DNA from: Struthidea cinerea
Lineage: Eukaryota > Chordata > Aves > Passeriformes > Corcoracidae
Length of the DNA: 64,000 bases
Reading direction: 5' to 3'
NCBI GenBank assembly: GCA_013397865.1
Contig: VZTI01000464.1
Span: forward strand, 1,445,322-1,509,321
Part shown: one piece after another, positions 1-11,271 of the stretch
How the letters are laid out: each line of letters opens with the position of its first letter
How positions within the stretch are numbered: position 1 is the stretch's first letter
Notes under the pieces: model-generated
The model's database searches: none
What the model was told of the DNA's origin: nothing
Seen by the model: only the letters and a program-made list of their open reading frames with translations
Translations under genes and position numbers: made by a program

Positions 1-43
1 AGGTTAGATCAGTTGTAGCATCAATCTTGGTGACAGTCTGAAA

Positions 44-130
44 TCCTAGAATCATAAAATGGTTTGAATTGTAAGGGACTTTAAAGATCTTAAAGGTCAT
101 CTGGGTCCAACCCCCCTGTTCCAGACTGTT
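44..130 (-). mobile_element. CR1 retrotransposon 3' end fragment
   Basis: This is the reverse complement of the avian CR1 3' terminus. It begins with the tail-like words CCTAGAATCATAAAATGG, followed by the family's 'aagggac..taaagatc..catct..gtccaacccccctg' block. CR1 is a non-LTR retrotransposon that inserts by target-primed reverse transcription, so most copies are 5'-truncated and keep only this end, as here. The copy has drifted from the family consensus as I remember it and carries an apparent duplication of 'taaag-atct'. It has no coding capacity. Exact ends are approximate. Confidence 0.85.
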
Positions 131-1931
131 ATCTCCAAAGAGAAGTTTAAAAAAAAAGGAAAACAACAGCTGAAGAATTGCTAAGGATCTCAGGGGAAAA
201 TTGTTTTGAAGAGACACTGAAGCTTTGGAAATAAGGAGACTACAGTATTTTGGGTTTTTCTTAACTCTGGAGACTCAGAAGTTGCAGGAAGCCTTAAGCT
301 AAATAAAAACATATTTTTATTGCACATTGAACATTGCAGTGTGTTTCTTCAATCTTAAGAGTTTAATCTCAGAAGAACAAAGCAACATTAAAAACTGCAC
401 TGTGACTGTACCCATGTTTCCTAATCTCCTCTGAGATTATTTTTAATGCAGGCAAGAAAACATCTCTTTCGAATAAGAAAATCCATATCACATTTGTCTC
501 CAGACCTTTAATTGTTTAACGCTATTTCCTTCGGAAGACGTTCAGTTTCATCTGCACAATCCTTTTTTTTTTTTTTTCTTTTCCAAACGGCTAATCAATA
601 CTTTGAAATATAAAGCTACTTCATAAACTGCCTTGATTTTTCAAATGAGCCAAACTGAAGTTGTAACAAGCAACACAATTTACCGTATCTTCCCCTATTC
701 AACCTATGAGATGTCTTGTGAATAGCAGCTTCTGTCAGTTGGGGTTTTGGTCATCACAGCAGTAAAATTTTGCCTTCCAAAGCTTTATGCTCTTTCTGCA
801 CAGCTGGAGAACTTGGTATTTAGCAGAGAATTACCATGTATATATATATGCAACTGAATTGTTAATTTATAGGGGGAGGTGAAAAGTAGTATTTGCAGTG
901 TAGTGTGAAAGAGGATGATAAATAGTCAAGCCAACAAGGGTCATGCACAAGAAAGGAGATCAAGAGCCACCAGTCATCTCAGCTGGACTGAAGCTGCCAG
1001 GCAATACCAGTTCTTTATTAACAGGAAGAACATTTTCCTTACAGCCTGGATCCCCAACAGGCAAAAGAATGTTTAGAAACAGGGAGGAAAAATGCTGTTG
1101 CAAAGCGTTCCTCCATGTGTCTTCTCAGTGGGGTTAAAGAAACAGATACCAAGTGCTCGCAATGTTGCAGAAATGCCTTGTATTTCCTTATGGTCTATGT
1201 CCAGTAAGTTTCAGGGGAAATCTCCAAAGAGGACGCACTGCTAGAGCACAATACACCTCATGGATACTGTGTTCAGCTCCATCCAGCAGGTGCTTCAAAA
1301 GAATGCTCTGCCTGAAACCTGCCTTTTGATTTCTACGGCTTTGGAGACCTTCTGAAAAGAGAGACCTGACAAGGGCACTGAGCTTTGTTTAGAGAACTTA
1401 ATCCTTCTTCTCCCAGCTGCCAACAGGGAAAGGCTATGTTTTGCTTAAGTAAAAAATTCCTTTCTTAGAATCAAGAGATGAAAGTGGCAGAGAAGAGCAA
1501 ACACCCTCCCCAAACAGCAGAGTTAACATCCCCTACAGCTGATTGTTAACAGCAGCAGAAGCATCCCTTTTCACTTTGACAACATATATCAAAGTAAAAA
1601 CTCTCTGCCAGGTGGCATTAGGCATTATAGGGATACAAAAAACATCCAAATAACAACGTGATCCTGTGAGATTCTGAGTTCCTCCCTCCTGTTGAAATGA
1701 ATGGTGTGGAGGGTGCTACCAATGTAACCTGAGCAATGAATCACATGCCAAAGGCTACAAAGCATAAGCCATTCCAGTGCTACACTCAGCATTATTGGAA
1801 ATATTTCCAAAAAAGAGAAAAAAAACGTTGATTTAAACTGGATGCACACACTGCCATGAGATTTCCATTACTCCTAAAATACTGATAATGTGAGCCTGAA
1901 GAAAAAATTGTTCAAGGTGTTCGCTGATTGA
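131..1931. other. Non-coding AT-rich DNA, no gene seen
   Basis: Only short reading frames occur (64 to 74 codons), with no recognisable protein, and no splice-flanked exon was convincing. It holds a T run near 567-580 and a short (TA)n tract near 838-848. I see nothing else structured in it. Confidence 0.6.
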
Positions 1932-1958
1932 TTTTTTTTTTTTTTTTTTTTTTTTTTT
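1932..1958. repeat. Poly(T) run, 27 bases
   Basis: This is an uninterrupted run of 27 T. It lies about 70 bases before a plus-strand CR1 3' end, but CR1 does not end in poly(A), so the run is not the tail of that element. It could be a free-standing homopolymer or the remnant of a poly(A)-tailed insertion on the minus strand. Nothing recognisable precedes it on the minus strand. Confidence 0.95.
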
Positions 1959-2028
1959 CTTCTCCTAAGACCTTTATTTTTTTCAGTGGCACACACACCT
2001 AGAGACTTCCAAATGTACTGGGAAGCAA

Positions 2029-2218
2029 TATGGGTGGCGAGGCACTAGAAACAGGTTGCCAGAGCAGCTGTGGATGCCCTGGAGGTGTTCAAGGCCAGGC
2101 TGGGGTTTGACCCACCTGGTCCAGTGAAAGGTGTCCCTGCCCATGGCAGAGGCAGCATTTGGAACTAGATGATCTTTAGGGTCCCTTCCAAACCAAACCA
2201 TTCTGCGATTCTGTGATA
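2029..2218 (+). mobile_element. CR1 retrotransposon 3' end fragment
   Basis: This is a plus-strand CR1 3' end. It starts with 'tgggtggcgaggcactag', continues through 'caggttgccagagcagctg', 'ctggaggtgttcaaggccaggctgg' (split here) and 'aaggtgtccctgcccatgg', and finishes with 'aaccaaaccattctgcgattctgtgat', the family's short tail repeat. It is 5'-truncated and carries small internal deletions, for example before 'ctggaggtg'. It covers the terminal part of the reading frame plus the 3' untranslated region, and the frames are broken. It is clearly better preserved than the copy at the start of the window. Confidence 0.93.
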
Positions 2219-3408
2219 TGTAAATACGGCAGGCTTGTAGTAAGTATAATTTGCAGCATTATAGTACATTCCAGGAAGCAACTCTGTTAAGCTTTTCTTA
2301 AACAAAATCTTTACCCATGAGCAGAATAGTTCGAACAAGGTGTGAATTTGTTGCAGCTCCTTCAAAGATCTGACCCAGCCTGGCCCAATAATATATCAGT
2401 AACTCCCCCTGGCTGTACTAAGTCAGACCCCAGGGATCTGAAGACTTAATTTCCTGACAATGTCACCTCCAAAGGAATATGACAGCTCAGCAGGACTTTT
2501 CCAGCCTGTGAGACACTATGGCAGGCCATGCAACAGCACAGGGGATGGTGGTGTTCATCCTGATATTTGGAAACTGATGAGGAAACCGAATGGGTTGAGA
2601 GATAGACCACGCTGGACTGGAAAGCTGAGAAAAACCATCGGACACAAAACTGGTAAGCAGCAGAAGTGAGCTGAGAAATCTGGGAACTATACAAACTCAT
2701 GTAAGGAGGGGAATGTGCTGGGGAAAATTGAGTCGAGTGAAAAGAAGAGGTGCTGGATGTTTCCCTACAGCTTAGAATTGCACTTTGATTTGTTGAATCT
2801 CATCATTCCTCTGCGGAAAAACCTTTCTGCAAGGCCCTGGCAAAACATCCTGTCCCTTCCAAGTGCTGGACACATGGAGATTTGCAACCTATTATTTGTG
2901 CCACTTTGTTCACTCAAGGGAAAAGTTTGGTGACATGGATATGCATGGTCATTGTGCTGCATCATGCTTTGGCACGATGCGGGGGTGTGCTGCATAAGAG
3001 GATTTCTGTTTTCCACTTGATTTTTTTCAAAGTCTAAACAATAACCCATAAAACCACAATATGTTAAAAGCACCCTTTTAAAAAATCATGAACTCACCTA
3101 CCCACCTGCCTACTTAGGAGATGGCTGAATTAGTGTCCCTTCTGCAAGTTTAATAAAGGATATTTATTACTGTGTGTAGAACCCTTTTTAAATTATTGCC
3201 AGAAACTTAAAAAGTAGGTGAGCTAAATAACCATGAGCAGGAAAAAAACTACTAAAAAAGGAAAAAGAGAAGGAATGATCTGCAAGCAATGCCACTTGAT
3301 GCTTTGCTGTGACACGTTCCCCCAGCAACACCTGGGGGTGAAGCCAGAACAAACATCTAAGCCACTCTCCTCTCAAGCGGTGCCCAGTTCTTTGCTCCAC
3401 TCTTCCAG

Positions 3409-3503
3409 GTGCTCAACCTGAAAACCTCAGTTCCGATAACCCAGCACACTGAGCGAGCACTCACAGGCCTCACTGATGCCAGGAAGGCCATGCTTCACCT
3501 CAG
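3409..3503 (+). other. Possible internal exon, 95 bases, unconfirmed
   Basis: A good acceptor (pyrimidine-rich 'tttgctccactcttccag', ending at 3408) and a strong donor (CAG|GTAAGTGC, from 3504) frame 95 bases. One of three frames is open throughout, starting VLNLKTSV and ending ARKAMLHL, and leaving two extra bases. The other two frames contain stops. I do not recognise the peptide. An open frame this short is expected by chance in roughly a quarter of cases per frame, so the splice sites are the main support. It lies on the strand opposite to the proposed minus-strand first exon of the CpG island, so it would belong to a different transcript. It may equally be a chance pair. Confidence 0.18.
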
Positions 3504-4953
3504 GTAAGTGCACACCAAAGGATAGAGCCCAGAGTGCCTCAAAACCAAGCACGCAGCAAAACAATGCCGCAAGTGGATCTAGCCACGTCAGAACATGGTT
3601 CCATTGAAAGAGACAGTCCAGCCAAAAATCCAGTTTCCTTCTGTTTTGGTGGCATTATTTTGCAGTCACGTCATTGATCTGCTCCACCATGCAGCTGCCT
3701 AAGCCCCAGGGACCAGTAGTAAGAGGAATCAACAGCAAGGAGCTGTACACTGCTGCTCACATGGTAAACTAGGCTGTTTTTACCCAAATATGAAACCACA
3801 GCCTGGGGTGTCTTCTTCTAGCCTGAACCGTCCTCTGCCTTGATGCTCCACCTGGTAAATGGGGGGACAGATATCCTTTTGTCTAACCTTGGTGATTTGT
3901 AAAACTGAACTGAAGTTACAGTAATGATACTATAATGAGGGGTGTCTCAGGAAAAAAAATGTGAGGAAATGAGTAATTACAGCCTCAGCAGGATTTGAAT
4001 AGCATGTGGTAAATAAGGTGCTGGTCACACAAAATGAAATAATGAATAGGGACTTACTAAGTGAGGGCTGCTCATCCTTTACACTGAAGAAAGCAGGGGT
4101 CCAATGGAAAAGCTAATCTGTTATCATGCAGCTGAAGACTGCACAGCAATGCAAATGCACAGAGGTCAAACAAAGGTTGCATGTACAACATAAATGCAGA
4201 CAATTTGAATGCAGCAGTAAGGAAAGGTATTTTCATCTGGTTTGGGCTTGTGTAGCTTGACTTACTTGGTATATGAAACTTAACAGTTGACATCATTTAA
4301 GGTCTATAAATTTTCTTTCTAAATGGCACATTGCTCTCCTTAAAATGTATTACTTTGAGTGCATTAAGGACTTGGTTAAATTCTTTGGTCCAGATCAGGC
4401 AGGAGATCAGATGAACAGATTCAGTACTGGAGTGCTGAGGTTGGAACACGCACCCTTCCTCTGCCACATCCCTCCTATGTTTCTTGCAAGGAGGCCAAAA
4501 CACAGATGCCTTCACAACTGAAGATCCTGTCTGAGAGTCAGGCAAATGAATGACAAACTCTGCCATTCTGCAAGGGAGATTTATTCTCCATTATTTTAGA
4601 TTAAGCTGCCCCGAGAAAAACAACAGGAATGTAACAGGGCAGTACCTCACAGCCTAAATGGGCTGCTACAGGACGACTCAGATTTTGAAAGCCATTTGGT
4701 CCAGCATACGAAATAGCAGCAGTCTGTTACTGTTTATAATGTATCTACAAATATTTCTATGGCCTTTGTCACCAGTGGAGACAGCTACTCCCAATTAATG
4801 TCTGTCATAAACAGCTCTGTGGAGTCAGACTACATTATTATTTCCATTTTGCAGGCGAGAAGGTAAAACAAAAGAACAGTCCAGATTCACAAGGGTATCT
4901 TTGTGAATAACTCCCACTGAAATGAGTCTAACTTGGTTCAACTGCAGAACTTC

Positions 4954-4971
4954 TGTGGATCTAGATCCACA
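4954..4971. repeat. Perfect 18-bp palindrome
   Basis: TGTGGATCTAGATCCACA is identical to its own reverse complement, with no loop. The half site TGTGG also resembles the core bound by RUNX factors (TGTGGT), though the next base differs. Function unknown. Confidence 0.9.
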
Positions 4972-7900
4972 AATCAAAGGAGAATCTAGGTAAGATTTTT
5001 CGACAAAGCTTTATATCTTTGAAAGGTCATTAGTGAACTAAACACAAATGCTGTATTATTTCCTTCGGTAAAGGGTTGGTTACTACCACTAAAATATTAA
5101 ACAGACAAGAGGAACTGGAGCAGGAGGAGGGGTAGGGTTATACCAAATGCTTGCAATGATGGGTTTAATAGCTCTTTTTCACACTGCTCATAACTGAATT
5201 TTCCCCTAATACTGTCTATTTATTGTATAAATAGAAAAAATAGTATGCCAATAAATACTGAAAATATAAAAGTCATTAATGCTGTCACACAGTAAGAAAA
5301 ATCTTGTAATTCTAGCCAACAATTTCAAAAGCACAGATTTCTATACATCTTTTATATCTATATAAAAATGTGACAAAGATTAACACCACAACCTTTACTC
5401 AGCTCTGAAAAATCCTTCTAGTGTAGACGTAAGTGTTAAACCTAACCTAGTGTAAGTGCAAACCCAACCACAGGACCACAGCACTCCTCTAGCTCTTCAA
5501 TCCAAGTGTGGAAGGTGTTTGCCCGCTAGTACCAACAATTTGCTTGGAGAGAAGTGGAAGCAGTGCACCATCCATGAGAATTTTTGCAGCAGTTCTCATC
5601 TTTGCTATTTGTCCTCCCTTTCCCAGCATGCCCATGGCAGGGCTGCAGCCCTTCTCCAGTGTAACACCCATCTAAGAACTGCCCGCTGAGAGCAGGAAGG
5701 TGCTCCCCAGAACCAACAATATCATCTTAGTGCCAGGACACGAAAGCACACAGGTGGCAGAGTTTGTCGTCGGTAGGTGCTGTCACCCACGGCTGTAAAG
5801 CCCCAGACTGAACTCCCTCCTTGCTCTCTAAACATGCAATCACGTTGCTTACAGATGTGGCAGAAAAACAAGAGCTTTTTCACCTATTAAAACCCATGTG
5901 TTTCAGAGACAGAATTGATTTTCCCTTATTTTTACACCAGCTAGTATTTATTTCTCTTTGTTATTTTAGGTTAAAATTTATATTTAGGTTAAAATAACCA
6001 TAAGATATTTGTTACAAAAGGAAGGCTGTAACATTAGGTTTGTTTTAGCACTCTTTGGTGGCAGGATGCTAGCTGACTGCAAACATGTTCCAAGGGAAAG
6101 AAGCTTGGTTAAAAAGGTTCGATTTCTACACAAAAACTGCCCAGGCAGTTGATGTGCTTCCATAACTTAGTGGCATTCCATTTTATTTGTTTAGGAGATT
6201 TAGTCTGCTTTTCTTTGGTGTTACTATTTTATTATTACACAAAACATGTACGTGACTGAAGTGCATGTCCACAGACGTAGAAAGTGTCTAGGAATTTTTT
6301 TTGGCCCCAAAAAGAAGAATTTCTGAGGGATTTATGTCAAAGTTATAATAGAGTGCTGAATTTAAAAAAAACTAACGAAGTACAATGACGGCAGATATTC
6401 CAGACTGAAACCTTCTCAGGTTGTAGAAAGCACAGCATCTCCCTGTGTTACTGAGAACAGTCAGCCTAAGATAAGCATTAAAAGCCTTCAAAAACCAAAG
6501 CACTGCAGAGTACTGTTAATAACCACCTGCAGTGATAGTGTCAGCTATCACAGGCTGCCACTAAAGACACTGGATCAATCACAAACATTTTGGAGAACCC
6601 CATTTTAAAGAGAATGGACCGGTAAAAATGTCAGAATATCATTACACTTCAGTATCTGCGTTTGCATGGGAACTGTAATCTAAGAGAAATGTGAATTTCT
6701 GTACGTGTAATACAGCCACTAGCAAGGAGAAACCATTACACATACCAGCATCTCTATTTCATACAGGGCAGCGATTCCATGCCCAAATTTTCCCACATGA
6801 ACAAGACGCTCCCTAGACAGTTTAATCCTCACTGTCCAGCTAAAACGCCTACTGCAGCTGTGCTATCCCTGCTTGCAGCAAAAAACTGCTCGAATTTTCT
6901 TCTTTATAGCTATAGCTGGAATTTTTCTCTCTCCTTCTTTTTTAAAGGGAAGACATGTTAATAACAACTGATCTGGACCGAACCAGATATAAAATTTTAC
7001 AAATGCCATAATAACTGCAGACAGTTCCCTCTTTTTACTGATGACTTCTGGTATATATTTACTTATTTTCCAGTTTATAAGGCAACAAAAACAATAAATA
7101 AAGTACATCTTCAGGAAGCTACTAACAACTGAACTGCTAGGAGAACATACAGAAAACTACATTTAAAAAATAATAAAGTTCATGAGATGTTCCAGCTCTT
7201 TGAAAACTGATCTGAAAAAATGCTCCCAAAGTCTAAATTTATTTGCAAAACTGAAGTCGGTAATGACAGATTCAGAAGGTGGAAATGTTATTTCTTCATC
7301 TGTAGCTGTATTTTCAGCTGGTGACTTCCCACAGGCAGCCATCATTCATTCAACAGAATCTACTTGGTGGCCCTTAATCAAACAGAATATATTTAACAAT
7401 TTAAACAAAATACTGAGTTTTCACTTGTTACTCAGTCACATTAGAAAAGAGGTTAATATAATGTCAACTTTGCCTAATTAATATGCATGCAGATTTTAGA
7501 AGAGGTATTCAATTAATAATTAATTTATTTGATATATATGTTGCTTGATTGCAGCATATGTCAGTATAGAATTAGATTCTCAATTTCAGACATTTCTGAC
7601 TAGAATGTCTATGCTTTTTACTACTAAAGGAAAATGTAGCTGGCTGCTGTTAAAGTTCATTCTGTATACAAGTTGCCATGGTTAGAAAAAAAAATAAAAG
7701 TTCTCTTACTGCTTAGGCTCACCAGTAACAAAACAAAGCCTCAAATGAAAAACCATAGATGGTACCTAACCCAGGTAAAGGAAGAAACTAAGCCCATCTG
7801 TTTCTGAAGCTATGTCATTCATGCTGATTTTCCCAGAGCTCTGCACAGTCACCAAGATATTCTGTCTTTGGGAAGAAAGAGAGATTTGCTAGAAACCTCC

Positions 7901-8811
7901 TGCAAATGAAACCCAGCTGCTTAAGCACAATCCCAGATGTCTCCTGCACCGTGTGGCTTTGATAGATTAAATTGAGCATAAGAAAGAGATGAAATATTTA
8001 TGAAAATTAAATTTGCAGTATGCATGTCAGTAATCCTGAAAAAGATTTTTTTCAAGCAAAGACAGGAAACCACATTTTTCACCCAATCAGCTTAGGTTAG
8101 GATATAGTGGTGGCATTCACGGAGCTCCTAAGGTGCTTACGTTTCATGCAGACTGCTTAGCTTTTATTCACACCACTTATTCCAGAAACAGGGACCACAG
8201 ATACTGCCTCTGACACCAGCAGATCTAACATTTATAAACAACATGCTCAAACAAATTACTGTGTTTTACCCCTTATCCACCAAAAGTTCCATATTTCGAA
8301 GGCTGGGAGGAAGCTCAAATCCCACTGAGCACTCTGGGTAACAATAATGTGTGCTGGACACCAAATACTGCTGGAACAAACAAACATGCCCTCTTTCGTG
8401 CTCAAGGGAAGGCTATCGGACACTTAAGCAAATTCGTACATCCTGACACATCATCAGGCTATTTGTTCCCCAAAACTTCATACTTGTATTGGCTTCCTCA
8501 AAAGAGCAGTGGGGAAAAAAAAAAAATTATTGTGGTAAAAGAGAATAGAAAGCATCAATTAAGATACCATTTATAATTACATGAAGCCATGGAAATACTA
8601 AATACCTCAATTTTTCCAACGGTAAATGTCTTGAATAAAATCTCCAAAGACACCTCTGGCTCTCCACGGTCCAGGTCTTGCCCATCTCAGTAGATCTGTT
8701 ATCACTATGATAAGCTCTACTACAGAACATGACCAGGTTTTCCTTTCCCAGCACTTCCTATGTTTCATCCCTCTGCAAACAACTGTCTTGGAAAGGGTAG
8801 CACTCACTTAC

Positions 8812-8839
8812 AAGATGCTCTTTTCTCTCCTTTGGGGAA
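8812..8839 (-). other. Possible minus-strand microexon, 28 bases, unconfirmed
   Basis: Read on the minus strand, a pyrimidine-rich acceptor (...ttttttctgggtttctcag) is followed by 28 bases and then a near-consensus donor (CTT|GTAAGTGAG). Both sites are of good quality and are on the same strand as the proposed first exon at 15214. At 28 bases it would have to be a microexon and would shift frame. No protein identity can be read from nine codons. It may be chance. Confidence 0.13.
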
Positions 8840-9033
8840 CTGAGAAACCCAGAAAAAATTATTAGAAGTTAATTTTTGTGATAATTTGGCACTCTATTAC
8901 TTCAAAATCCTGCTTGATATAAATATCCTTTTGAATGCAGAACTATGACTTAATACACACAGATGTGATCTTCTTAGCAAAGCAAAATGAGTACAAAAGG
9001 CTAATGTGTATACTGTGGATTAGTAATAAAGGG

Positions 9034-9053
9034 GCTGCACTTCTCTGTGCAGC
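9034..9053. repeat. Short hairpin, 7-bp arms
   Basis: GCTGCAC and GTGCAGC are separated by six bases. The stem is too short for a microRNA precursor. It is recorded only as local structure. Confidence 0.8.
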
Positions 9054-11210
9054 TCACTGAATGTTTTTAAAACAGAAACCAAAAGGTCATTAACTTCAGC
9101 AAAGCAGGAACAGAGACAAATCTGACACTTCCCATCACCCTTGTGCTCCTTGAACACCTCCTGAGTGCGTTACAGGGCCACCCGATGAGCCAGGACAGCA
9201 GAGCTGTCCCAAAGGAGACCAGGAGTTTATTTGAAGAAGCCCAGCAAGCAACATTTCCCAAACTCTCTTTCAAAAGAGGAGCAACGAATATCCTATTTCC
9301 TTTCCATGGAATGTTTATATGCTACGGCTTGAGTACCTTTTACGCTGCCAAGCCAATGCAAAGCCACATTTCAGCACAGGAAAAACAATACACTTGCTTA
9401 GTGTGCACATTTTGACCCAAAATCTGCTGATAGATGATCAGTACCATTGCACTATCACCGTAACTCCACAGAAAAATATCATAAACATCAGTAGCATTAG
9501 AAAATATGTTCCCTACAGTCAGTTTCCAGTGTCAAATGCTAAAAAACAGAAGAGCTGCAAATAGAGGTTAATTAAAAGACAAGACTGTCTTTGGTCTGGA
9601 TAACTAAACTGACACACTCATCACTAGCCCTGCTCATTTTTTAAAGGAGCAAAGTCTCCACTTCTGCAAATTACTCAAGGAAGAGAATCGTCCTGTGAGT
9701 CTCAAAAGGACCATTTAAGTTTGAAATCACACAGGTCTTTGAAGTAACCTGCTCAGTAAGCGCTTCGTGGTTGTTTTGGCTAACACATGGCACATCTAGT
9801 TTCCACTTTAAGTATTCTTTCTAGTGATGACTCTGGAACAACAGCCATTCAAAAATCACACAAGTGAAGTGTTTGCCACACTGCAAAACCAGTCAGGCCC
9901 TCAAACGCAGTATCTCTGTCAAGGCCAGGCAGGTGAGGATGGGTGATAAACTCCAGTTCAGAACAAGTGGTGCAAAGTAAGTTTCTTATGTCCTGAGTGG
10001 AACCACATCTCCTACGAAAACAAGGCAGGAGGGCATGAAAGAAGGAAAGACCCAAGTATTGGTATCTTCCCTCCAGGTATGATGCTGAAGAGATGACATT
10101 TCAAACATCTGTAATGCTCACCATAAGCTACTTTGATTGCTGATAAATAGTGAGAGATTAATATCTGGGGATGCCACATAACAGCTGCAGTCTGAACCTC
10201 GTGAACACAGACATGGTTATGCATTTCACAGCTGGGTTCAAACTTTAAGTGGATTTTCCTGTATGGTAAGTAGGATCACTTTACAGCTGAAAAATTATTA
10301 CTTTAAATAAGTGCTGTACAACTACACCACACAGCTATCTCTGAAGTAACACAGCCTAAGGGTTACCTATCCTTATGCTTCCTGAATCAACTCAACAAGC
10401 CAAACTGTGTCAAGTCCTATCTCCTAATTCCCACAATTTTTTTACTTTTAAGTCTCTAAGTGTTAAAATGCATGAAGGAGCAACAACTGTCAGAGGTGGA
10501 GGTGGAGGCCTCGCACTTCTCCAGACAACAACCAGACCAGCAGGTGAACACGAAATTCTTTTGAATTATACCAAAGTACAGTATTGCCTGCTAAATCCCT
10601 TAAGCAGTGAACTGTCTGACAAATTAATTATACCAAAAATGTCATTGCATCGGGTTTATATATTCACCAGATTGCAACAATAATTGATCATTACTTCTCC
10701 TCAAAGTCTCTGCAGCTTAATTAATCATAAAGGCTGGTATGTCACTCCACAGTGTGAAGCTGGGGTACAATGACAGAGAGCAAACAGGCATAAGCTTCAC
10801 CTCGAAGTTACAATTGGTTCCTGCTCAATTTTCTCATACTTTCTCCCCCATATTTTTCACAAGTGCTTCACTCTTTCATTCAGAAAGACTTCTCTGTGAT
10901 TTCCACACATGACTTGAGGACAAAGCTGCAAAACAGTCAACTTTCTGACTACTCAAAAGATGCTCATTTTTAGCACCACTCGGGATGACACCTGTGGTAG
11001 TATGAGAAGATGGAAAAATCTGCAAAATCAACACGCTGCCTCCACCCCATGTGAGTATGATGGGCAGGTTTTCATAAAGCTCCATTTTTACAGTGAGTTA
11101 TGGCTTACACTTCATTCCATGTATAGGACTGACACAGCTATGCAGTGACAGATGCAAAGAAATTGGGCCAAAACTACAATTTTGCCCCAAAGCTCAGCCT
11201 CTTATGAAAC

Positions 11211-11271
11211 TTTTTTTTTTTTCCCTTGTTTGTTTTTGGTTTTGTTTGGTTGTGGTTGGTTGGGTTTTTTT
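11211..11271. repeat. T/G-rich low-complexity tract
   Basis: T12, then repeated TTTG/GGTT words. It is a simple-sequence tract of the (TTTG)n kind with no flanking element recognised. A similar A/C-rich tract of opposite sense lies at 16305-16378, on the other side of the CpG island. Confidence 0.85.
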
